Shown: in pieces, positions 1 to 7,732 of the stretch
Layout: the number at the start of each line of letters is the position of its first letter
Position numbering within the stretch: position 1 is the stretch's first letter
Source of the DNA: Bacteroidales bacterium
GTDB lineage: Bacteria > Bacteroidota > Bacteroidia > Bacteroidales > UBA12481
DNA: 39,149 bases
Direction: 5' to 3'
Assembly (NCBI GenBank): GCA_023145515.1
Contig: JAGLDP010000102.1
Span: forward strand, 1-39,149
The notes under the pieces: generated by a model
What the model was told of the DNA's origin: nothing
Database searches by the model: none
Seen by the model: only the letters and a program-made list of their open reading frames with translations
Translations under genes and position numbers: made by a program

Positions 1-915
1 GCCCAAAACTAAATCCTTGACTGGCATTGTACTAAAAACTAAATCAGCTGAAAACAAACGTCTCTCTTGGTTAGCCTGATTCACAGCCCAAGCTCCGGTA
101 ATCTTACCTTCACTTTTATCTAATTGCACTACTTTATGACTCATGTGTATCTCAGCACCATCGTCAAGCACTGTATCCCGAACCTCCTGCCATAATTGTC
201 CCGGACCAAACTTAGGATACAAAAAGCGATCAATAAGACTAGTTTCCACTCCTTTTTGATCAATTGATCCATCCTTGGATACTATAGATTTAAAAGCATG
301 CCATATAGCCTTGGAAATAGATAAACCCTTGATTCTCTGAGCTCCCCATTCCGGTTTGATCTGACTACATGGAACACCCCACACTTTTTCTGTGTAATCT
401 TTGAAAAAGGTATTGTATAAAACCCGACCAAAACGATTAATGAAAAAATCTTCAAGACTTTTCTCCTGTCTAATTGGAAAAAGCCGTATCAGGATGTATG
501 AGATTCCGATACCAGCCATTCTAAATAAACCCAGATTAGATATTGTTCTACCATTCAAACGTACCGGGTAGTCAAAAAATCTTCTCAGGTAAAAAATTCT
601 TGATAAGCGATTTCGAACCAGCATGACCTTATCAGATTCATCAGGATCGACTTCTGATAACCCTCCCGTCAGATCCTGAAGTGGCAGGAATTTTAACCAC
701 CAATCCATAACACGATCCGATTTGGAGAAAAATCTATGTCCGCCGATATCCATTCGATTGCCTTTGTAGTTAACAGTTCTGGATATCCCTCCAACTACAT
801 CCGACTCTTCCAGAATAACTGGCATGTAATCAGTTCTTGAAAGCAATTCATAGGCTGCAGTGAGTCCTGCCGGACCCGCGCCAATAATCAGAGCTATTTT
901 TTTCTTATCCGACAT
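1..915 (-). CDS. NAD(P)/FAD-dependent oxidoreductase (UDP-galactopyranose mutase/protoporphyrinogen oxidase-like), 3' end off window
   Basis: Minus-strand reading from ATG at 915 gives [67 protein letters not shown]..., a GxGxxG Rossmann FAD motif and GG.SRT motif; open to the left edge. Confidence 0.85.
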   Translation of the reverse strand, partial: MSDKKKIALIIGAGPAGLTAAYELLSRTDYMPVILEESDVVGGISRTVNYKGNRMDIGGHRFFSKSDRVMDWWLKFLPLQDLTGGLSEVDPDESDKVMLVRNRLSRIFYLRRFFDYPVRLNGRTISNLGLFRMAGIGISYILIRLFPIRQEKSLEDFFINRFGRVLYNTFFKDYTEKVWGVPCSQIKPEWGAQRIKGLSISKAIWHAFKSIVSKDGSIDQKGVETSLIDRFLYPKFGPGQLWQEVRDTVLDDGAEIHMSHKVVQLDKSEGKITGAWAVNQANQERRLFSADLVFSTMPVKDLVLG

Positions 916-968
916 AGGAGTCACAAAGATGGAAAAAGTAAATCTACCATCAAAAGGCAGAATTTATC

Positions 969-976
969 TATTTTTG
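969..976 (+). promoter_or_regulatory. putative Bacteroidota -7 element TATTTTTG upstream of mqnE
   Basis: matches TAnnTTTG about 22 nt before ATG 998; no clear -33 element. Confidence 0.35.
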
Positions 977-997
977 CCATTCAAGAAAATAGATATC

Positions 998-2086
998 ATG
1001 ACCGAAGAGATATTGAAAAGAATTGAAGAGAAGGTAGTTGCATCAAAAAGGATAAGTGATGATGACGCTCTTGCTCTTTTTGAAAGAGCTGAATTGGGGT
1101 TTTTAGGACGACTTGCCAGTATTTCCAGAACAAAAATTAATGGCAATAAAGTATATTTCAACAGGAACTTCCATCTTGAGCCAACTAATATTTGTGTTCA
1201 CAACTGCGTGTTCTGTTCATATCGAAGAAGAGTTAACCAGGAAGGTGCGTGGGAAATGGATAAAGCAGCTATTCTAAAAGAGATTGACAGATTTACAGAT
1301 CGAAATATCACTGAAGTCCACATTGTTGGTGGTGTTCATCCACAACGCGACTTAGAATACTATGCAGATATTTTGAGGACCATAAAAGCAAAACGCCCCG
1401 AGCTGCATATTAAAGCATTTACGGCTGTTGAGCTTGACTTCATGATACGTAAAAACAAAAAAAGCTTTAAAGAGGGTTTACTGATCCTGAAAGAGGCCGG
1501 ATTAGGATCCATACCAGGAGGAGGAGCCGAAATCTTTGACGAAGAACTTCGCAAACAACTTTGTCCAGATAAAACCGATACTAAAACCTGGCTTGAAATT
1601 CATCAAACTGCACATGAAATAGGTTTATCAACTAATGTTACTATTCTATATGGGCATATAGAAAGTTATCATCACCGGATAGACCACATGAAAAGGATTA
1701 GAAATCTTCAGGATAAAACTCATGGATTTCAGGTTTTCATACCTCTGAAATACAAACACATGAACAATGCTCTCTCTTCTATAGGTGAAGTTTCATCAAT
1801 TGAAGATCTCAAAAACTATGCTGTTTCAAGGTTATACCTCGATAATATTCCACATTTAAAGGCATACTGGCCAATGATAGGGAAAGATATGGCAGCTCTA
1901 TCTTTAGATTTTGGGGTGGATGATCTGGATGGAACTATTGACGACACTACAAAAATCTATTCCATGGCAGGAGCAAAAGATCAGAACCCATCATTCAACA
2001 CCAACAAGCTGGTCAAGCTAATCAAAGATGCTGGTCGCCAAGCGGTAGAACGCGACACTCTTTATAATACTATTAAAGCCTATTAA
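998..2086 (+). CDS. mqnE: aminofutalosine synthase MqnE (radical SAM, menaquinone futalosine pathway)
   Basis: CVHNCVFC radical-SAM Cx3Cx2C motif, HIVGGVHP, GGGAEIFDEELR; start taken at internal ATG 998 (MTEEILKR) rather than 860, which overlaps the divergent gene. Confidence 0.88.
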   Translation: MTEEILKRIEEKVVASKRISDDDALALFERAELGFLGRLASISRTKINGNKVYFNRNFHLEPTNICVHNCVFCSYRRRVNQEGAWEMDKAAILKEIDRFTDRNITEVHIVGGVHPQRDLEYYADILRTIKAKRPELHIKAFTAVELDFMIRKNKKSFKEGLLILKEAGLGSIPGGGAEIFDEELRKQLCPDKTDTKTWLEIHQTAHEIGLSTNVTILYGHIESYHHRIDHMKRIRNLQDKTHGFQVFIPLKYKHMNNALSSIGEVSSIEDLKNYAVSRLYLDNIPHLKAYWPMIGKDMAALSLDFGVDDLDGTIDDTTKIYSMAGAKDQNPSFNTNKLVKLIKDAGRQAVERDTLYNTIKAY

Positions 2087-2106
2087 TCTATCTCTAAAGA
2101 TAATTT

Positions 2107-2114
2107 TATCTTTG
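2107..2114 (+). promoter_or_regulatory. putative -7 element TATCTTTG for the PASTA gene
   Basis: perfect TAnnTTTG, 30 nt before ATG; lies in an 8+2+8 dyad (2096-2113). Confidence 0.5.
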
Positions 2115-2143
2115 TTGAAGCGTTCATACAAAGCAAAAGGGTT

Positions 2144-3004
2144 ATGCCTAAAAAGAAAATATCATTCTGGCGGTTTCTTATCACTTGGGTTTTTTGGAAA
2201 AATTTCCTGATAGCCTCTGCTATTACTTTTGGATTAATCCTGGCAATTCAGCTTAGCCTGAATATTTATACCGGACATGGAAAAGAGATTCAGGTTCCAA
2301 ATTTCACAGGATTTACTCTGCAGGAAGTTGATCAGCTGTGCTTAGAAAAAGAACTCACCTGGCTGGTTCAAGATAGTATCTATGTAAAAGATCAGCCCGG
2401 AGGATCTGTTCTGGATCAATACCCTGCAGCAGGATTCATTGTCAAGAAAAACCGAAAAATCTTTCTAACAACAAACTGCTGGTATCCTGAAATGACACTC
2501 ATGCCAAAAGCCTTCGACATGTCTTATCGCCAGGCAAAACGAGTACTGGAAAGCCAGAGTTTCTTTATTGACAGCATTGAATACGAGCCCTATTTTGCCA
2601 GAACCTACGTTTTAAACCAGAAGTATCAAGGAGAAATCATCGAACAGGGAACTCCCATCGAGAAAGGATCTGGTATTGTTTTGGTTCTGGGACAAGGACT
2701 AAGTAATGAAACAGATTTTATTCCCGAGCTTACTCTCATGACGCATGATTCTGCAGCATCCTTATTATTAGACCTCCATTTCAACATTGGTGCTGTTGTT
2801 TTTGACGACAGTATTCTAAGTGCAGAAGACAGCATGAATGCACTGATTTACAAACAGTTTCCAGACCACAACAGCACCAAGGCACAATTAGGATCGCCAA
2901 TTGATATCTGGTTAAGCCTTGATTCATTAAAGCTATTTATGACTGACTCAAGTCTTTTTATGCTGGATTCATTGAAGACTGATGAAATTATCCCTTTGAA
3001 TTAA
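2144..3004 (+). CDS. PASTA domain-containing membrane protein
   Basis: N-terminal TM segment, then repeated PASTA-like units (VPNFTGFTLQEVDQLCLEKELTWLVQDS..., GGSVLDQYPAAGFIVKKNRKIFLTTN). Confidence 0.85.
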   Translation: MPKKKISFWRFLITWVFWKNFLIASAITFGLILAIQLSLNIYTGHGKEIQVPNFTGFTLQEVDQLCLEKELTWLVQDSIYVKDQPGGSVLDQYPAAGFIVKKNRKIFLTTNCWYPEMTLMPKAFDMSYRQAKRVLESQSFFIDSIEYEPYFARTYVLNQKYQGEIIEQGTPIEKGSGIVLVLGQGLSNETDFIPELTLMTHDSAASLLLDLHFNIGAVVFDDSILSAEDSMNALIYKQFPDHNSTKAQLGSPIDIWLSLDSLKLFMTDSSLFMLDSLKTDEIIPLN

Positions 3005-3010
3005 ACCGAT

Positions 3011-4858
3011 ATGAGTATAAAAAAAGTCACCCTTTTCTTTTTAATCAGTTTTTGGGTAGCCCTCACCGGATTCTCTCAAGAGAAATTAAGCTCGGTATTG
3101 CGCAATCCTGATCAAAAAGGAATCATTCAAGTCTTAAAAACAGGATTCTCCGATCTGGAGCTACCTTTTGTTGATGATTTCTCAACAGACAACACCTACC
3201 CAGATCAGGAAAAATGGATTAACTCATTTGCCTATATCAATAATAATTTTGGGATAAACTCTCCGGGAATAGGCGTTGCCACACTCGATGCACTAGATTC
3301 ACTTGGTGCAATTTATGATCATGCTAATATTAATAGCTTTCAGGCTGATTATCTAACATCCAAGCCGATTAATCTGGATATTGGAGGAGACACCACACTA
3401 TATCTCAGTTTTTACTACCAAGCTCAGGGACTTGGAGATGCTCCTGAGGCCAGAGATTCATTAATTCTGGAGTTTTTTACCCCTGTTGATAACAAATGGC
3501 TATGGATATGGGGCTCAGCCGGATCAGAATCAGAAGAATTCAAGCAGGTGATGATTCCAGTCAGAGGAGCTATTTTTCTAAAAGCTGGATTTCAATTCCG
3601 GTTCAGAAACCTGGCCTCCCTGGCTAATGCCTTTGAACCCAGCCTGATTGCCAATGCAGATCATTGGCACTTAGATTATATTTATCTCAACAAGAACAGG
3701 CATTATCAGGATACTATTGTAAATGACCTGAGTCTTAAAAGAGGAACCGGCTCTCTCTTGCTTAACTACTCTGCTTTGCCATGGGAACATTTCAAACAAG
3801 CAGGACTAAATGAGGTGAAAACGATTTTTCCTCTTCATCTTCAAAACCTATCTTCAAGCAAAAAATACTATGAACCTGTATTCAAAATAGTTGATGAATT
3901 TGGAAGCAGTCAGGGTTTTGAAAAAATACTGGAAGCAGATGAAGTGCGAGGATTACAGGAGCTACAATATGATGCCACTTTTAATTATGGCTTCACTTCA
4001 GATGCTACAGATTCTGCACGATTTACGATAGAATTAGATCTGAACCCTACTGAAGATGACCTTATTCCCACAAATACTAAAATAAAATATACTCAGGAGT
4101 TTTCAAACTATTATGCCTATGATGACGGAAGTGCTGAAGCAGGTTATGGATTAACCGGAGATGGTAGCAGTAACGGAATGGTAGCAGTTCAATTTCATAA
4201 TTTCAATCAAGGTGATTCATTAGTTGGCATATCTATTTTCTTCAATCGTAGCTTTGAAGATGCAAACAGAAAATACCTGAGATTAGCTGTATGGAATGAA
4301 ATTGACGGACAGCCAGGTGATCTGATCCACATCCAGGAGGGGGCCCGTGCAAGTTTGGATAATGGGTTCAACGGGTTTGATCTTTTCATGCTTGACACGG
4401 CCAGAGTTGTACCTGAAAACTATTATATCGGATGGCAACAAGTCACCAATGATTTCCTAAATGTCGGATTTGATAGAAATACTAATAATCAGGATAAGAC
4501 TTTCTATAAACTAACTCAATTATGGAAAAACACTTCTTATGAAGGCAGTATCATGGTGCGACCAGTTTTTGCCAATAAATCAAAAAAATCAGGTGTCAGA
4601 ACAGAATTCCCGGATCAGGCATTACCCGATTTTAATGTCTATCCAAATCCTGTTCTCAATCAACTCCATCTTGACTTCCCTGATGAGCTGTCTAATGCCA
4701 GCCTTACTATTATTGATATCAATGGCAGAGAAGTAATGAAAAAGAATAGAATCTCTCACCAAATTGACCTAAGCTCATTATCAGATGGCACCTTCTTTAT
4801 TATAGTTCAAAGTGGGCATCTAATTATTAGCAGAAAAATAATCAAGCTTTATGACTGA
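3011..4858 (+). CDS. T9SS type A sorting domain-containing secreted protein
   Basis: signal peptide; C-terminal NVYPNPVLNQLHLDFP...GREVMKK...LSDGTFFIIVQ...RKIIKLYD. Confidence 0.85.
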   Translation: MSIKKVTLFFLISFWVALTGFSQEKLSSVLRNPDQKGIIQVLKTGFSDLELPFVDDFSTDNTYPDQEKWINSFAYINNNFGINSPGIGVATLDALDSLGAIYDHANINSFQADYLTSKPINLDIGGDTTLYLSFYYQAQGLGDAPEARDSLILEFFTPVDNKWLWIWGSAGSESEEFKQVMIPVRGAIFLKAGFQFRFRNLASLANAFEPSLIANADHWHLDYIYLNKNRHYQDTIVNDLSLKRGTGSLLLNYSALPWEHFKQAGLNEVKTIFPLHLQNLSSSKKYYEPVFKIVDEFGSSQGFEKILEADEVRGLQELQYDATFNYGFTSDATDSARFTIELDLNPTEDDLIPTNTKIKYTQEFSNYYAYDDGSAEAGYGLTGDGSSNGMVAVQFHNFNQGDSLVGISIFFNRSFEDANRKYLRLAVWNEIDGQPGDLIHIQEGARASLDNGFNGFDLFMLDTARVVPENYYIGWQQVTNDFLNVGFDRNTNNQDKTFYKLTQLWKNTSYEGSIMVRPVFANKSKKSGVRTEFPDQALPDFNVYPNPVLNQLHLDFPDELSNASLTIIDINGREVMKKNRISHQIDLSSLSDGTFFIIVQSGHLIISRKIIKLYD

Positions 4859-5888
4859 ATCCCTTATTGATTCTGAAGAAACTGAAGAGCAGTCCGACCT
4901 GTTTGAGCACTTTAGATATGTAGCTGACAAGGGGCAAGGACTTCTTCGGGTAGATAAATTTCTACATCAGAAAATGGAGGCGACTTCAAGGTCAAAAATC
5001 CAGACAGCTGCAGACTCAGGGTGTGTCTTTGTTAATGAGAAACCAGTAAAATCAAATTACAAAGTTAAGCCTGATGATGTGATTGTGGTGAAACTCAGTT
5101 ATCCACGCAGAGAACTCGTACTCATTCCTGAAGATCTCCCCTTGAATATTGTCTATGAAGATGACCAGGTTATTGTGATTAATAAGCAGCCGGGAATGGT
5201 TGTTCATCCCGGACATGGAAATTACACCGGTACTCTTCTTAATGCACTTGCATGGTATTTCAAAGACCTCGAACTTTTTCAGGGAAAAGACACTCGGGCA
5301 GGATTAGTACATCGCATTGACAAAAACACTAGTGGACTACTGGTGGTTGCAAAAACTGATCATGCAAAAACTCACCTTGGAAAACAGTTCTTTGATAAAA
5401 CAACACATAGAATCTATCATGCTATAGTCTGGGGCAGACCAAAAGAAGAAGCAGGAACCATTGTTGGTAATATTGGTCGCAACCCTAAAGATCGCACAGT
5501 CATGTATGTTTTTAAAGATGAAAATCTTGGCAAACATGCTGTTACGCATTACAAGCTCCTTGAAGACTTTTCCTACCTCTCTCTGCTTGAGTGCAAATTA
5601 GAAACCGGACGAACACATCAGATTAGGATTCACATGAAATCTATTGGTCATCCTCTTTTCAATGACGGAGAATACGGCGGAGATATTATATTAAAAGGTA
5701 CAACCTTTACCAAATACAAGCAATTTGTTCAAAACTGCTTCAAGGTGCTGCCCAGACAAGCCCTTCACGCCAAAGAACTTGGATTTGAACACCCCACTAC
5801 TGGCAAATGGATGCTCTTTAAATCAGATACACCGGATGATATGTCTGAACTTATGCAAAAATGGCGTATTTATTTAGGCGGCAGGTAA
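4851..5888 (+). CDS. rluD: RluA/RluD family 23S rRNA pseudouridine synthase with N-terminal S4 domain
   Basis: S4-like N-terminus, GLVHRIDKNTSGLLVVAKT motif, GRTHQIRIHM. Confidence 0.88.
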   Translation: MTESLIDSEETEEQSDLFEHFRYVADKGQGLLRVDKFLHQKMEATSRSKIQTAADSGCVFVNEKPVKSNYKVKPDDVIVVKLSYPRRELVLIPEDLPLNIVYEDDQVIVINKQPGMVVHPGHGNYTGTLLNALAWYFKDLELFQGKDTRAGLVHRIDKNTSGLLVVAKTDHAKTHLGKQFFDKTTHRIYHAIVWGRPKEEAGTIVGNIGRNPKDRTVMYVFKDENLGKHAVTHYKLLEDFSYLSLLECKLETGRTHQIRIHMKSIGHPLFNDGEYGGDIILKGTTFTKYKQFVQNCFKVLPRQALHAKELGFEHPTTGKWMLFKSDTPDDMSELMQKWRIYLGGR

Positions 5889-5908
5889 CAATCAGACGCT
5901 TTTTTACG

Positions 5909-5916
5909 TAACTTTG
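5909..5916 (+). promoter_or_regulatory. putative -7 element TAACTTTG immediately before ddl
   Basis: perfect TAnnTTTG match 6 nt before GTG 5923. Confidence 0.4.
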
Positions 5917-5922
5917 GGTAAG

Positions 5923-6912
5923 GTGTCTATTGCAAAAAAACATATCGCAGTTCTTGCCGGTGGCTTTTCCTCTGAATACTCCATTTCTATTCAAAGTGCA
6001 AAAGAAATTCTTCGTACTCTCGACAAGAATAAGTATGATGCACTACTGGTTGAAATCAGCCATCAGGGATGGTTTGTCAGATCTGAAACCGGAGAGCAAT
6101 TGCCAATAAACAAAAATGATTTTTCCTATCAGGAGAATGGGACACCTAAATACTTCGATGCAGTTTATAATTCTATTCATGGAGATCCGGGTGAGAATGG
6201 AAAACTGCAGGCATATTTCGAACTATTAAATCAGGCTTTTACAGGTTGTGATTCTTTCTGTAGTAGCTTGACATTTAATAAATATGTATGCAACAGCCTA
6301 CTAAGAAATTATGGAATTGCCGTTGCAGATTCTATCAGACTCAGAAAAGGAGATAGCCTGAATGAGGAAGATATTATTCTGAAACTAAAACTTCCCTGCT
6401 TTGTAAAACCCAATAGCGGTGGATCAAGCTGCGGCATTTCAAGAGTGAATACTACGTCTCAATTAATTCCTGCTATTAATGTAGCACTTAATGAAGACCC
6501 TGAAGTTATAATTGAATCTTTGCTTCAGGGACGCGAACTGACCTGTGGATTGGTCAAAACCGGGGATGAAATCCTGGTACTACCCATTACTGAAATTGTT
6601 AGCAAAAAAGAGTTCTTTGATTACGAGGCAAAATACACTACTGGAGCAGCTGATGAAATCACACCTGCTGACATTCCAGAGAGTATAGCTACCGCTTGTG
6701 GAGATTTATCCAAACGGATATATCAAATCCTCGGCTGCAGAGGTCTGGTAAGAATAGATTACATTCTTACTGATGACCAATTGTGGTTTCTTGAGGTAAA
6801 TACCATTCCCGGAATGAGCAAAAACAGCATCGTTCCACAGCAAATCCAGGCAATGGGTAGCACCAACACTAAAGTATTCAACCTCATTCTTGAAGAAGTA
6901 TTGAAAGATTAA
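5923..6912 (+). CDS. ddl: D-alanine--D-alanine ligase
   Basis: KHIAVLAGGFSSEYSIS, HGDPGENGKLQAYFE, ATP-grasp KPNSGGSSCGISRV, FLEVNTIPGMSKNSIVP; no suitable in-frame ATG, so start GTG 5923 (or TTG 5914). Confidence 0.9.
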   Translation: MSIAKKHIAVLAGGFSSEYSISIQSAKEILRTLDKNKYDALLVEISHQGWFVRSETGEQLPINKNDFSYQENGTPKYFDAVYNSIHGDPGENGKLQAYFELLNQAFTGCDSFCSSLTFNKYVCNSLLRNYGIAVADSIRLRKGDSLNEEDIILKLKLPCFVKPNSGGSSCGISRVNTTSQLIPAINVALNEDPEVIIESLLQGRELTCGLVKTGDEILVLPITEIVSKKEFFDYEAKYTTGAADEITPADIPESIATACGDLSKRIYQILGCRGLVRIDYILTDDQLWFLEVNTIPGMSKNSIVPQQIQAMGSTNTKVFNLILEEVLKD

Positions 6913-6936
6913 TCATCACTTAAATCCATATATACC

Positions 6937-7656
6937 ATGAAACGAAGGTTTATTACACTGGCCCTCGCCCTGGTAGTAGGAGGAGGTTTCCTTTCTTCCT
7001 GTCAAAAGGAAGAAGTATTGTCCAGCAAGAAGGAAGTTCTTTCCTTCATTTTTGAGGCCAGCAAAAATGTTGAACTGGACCAAAACATCTTAGGTATTAT
7101 CAGCGGAAATACAATTTCTGCTAACGTTCCGTTTGGAACGTCTATTTCAAATCTGATCCCTTCCATTGAAGTATCTCCTGATGCACAGTTGAACCCCATT
7201 GGGGGAATAGCAACTGATTTTTCCTCTCCGGTATCCTTTACCGTAACTGCTGAAGACGGCACTATTCAAGTCTTTACTACAAACATGGCGGTAGAAGCCG
7301 CACCTTACATCGGCACTTGGAGAAGTGGCACTATTGATTTCGGATTAGGTCTGATGCATGTTTCTGTATGCATCAGTGTCGAAGGAAATATTTGCATCGA
7401 ATTCCAGGAGATGTTAACTGGTGAGCTTAATTCTCACTCATTAAAAGGATCTTTTGATCCCTTAGCAAAACCAAACGCAGAAGTTGAATTAGACCAGACC
7501 CATCAGTGGGAAAGGAATCAATGGAGTGAAGCTGCAGACCAACGAACTGTTATGTACTATTTCAAGTCTAACATAAGTTCAACAATGCATTTTTACTACT
7601 GCTATTGTTATCCTATGCAAGAATGGGCTTTCGAGGTTGACCTGAATAAAATTTAG
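6937..7656 (+). CDS. DUF5018-like domain lipoprotein
   Basis: lipobox LSSC; ILGIISGNTISANVPFGTSISNLIPSIEVSPDAQLNP...DFSSPVSFTVTAEDGTIQVFTTNM pattern. Confidence 0.7.
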   Translation: MKRRFITLALALVVGGGFLSSCQKEEVLSSKKEVLSFIFEASKNVELDQNILGIISGNTISANVPFGTSISNLIPSIEVSPDAQLNPIGGIATDFSSPVSFTVTAEDGTIQVFTTNMAVEAAPYIGTWRSGTIDFGLGLMHVSVCISVEGNICIEFQEMLTGELNSHSLKGSFDPLAKPNAEVELDQTHQWERNQWSEAADQRTVMYYFKSNISSTMHFYYCYCYPMQEWAFEVDLNKI

Positions 7657-7696
7657 TTTTGAATAAGAAAACATACAGACTATCTTAATTTCCAGA

Positions 7697-7732
7697 AGCC
7701 GGACTCCTAATTGAAGTCCGGCTTTTTCTTTT
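7697..7732 (+). terminator. rho-independent terminator
   Basis: AGCCGGACT-N9-AGTCCGGCT hairpin followed by TTTTCTTTTT. Confidence 0.85.

Noticed and set aside
860-997. Upstream start of the 408-aa MqnE ORF at 860
   Set aside because: Overlaps the divergent FAD oxidoreductase N-terminus; the extra residues do not look like MqnE and a -7 motif at 969 fits ATG 998.
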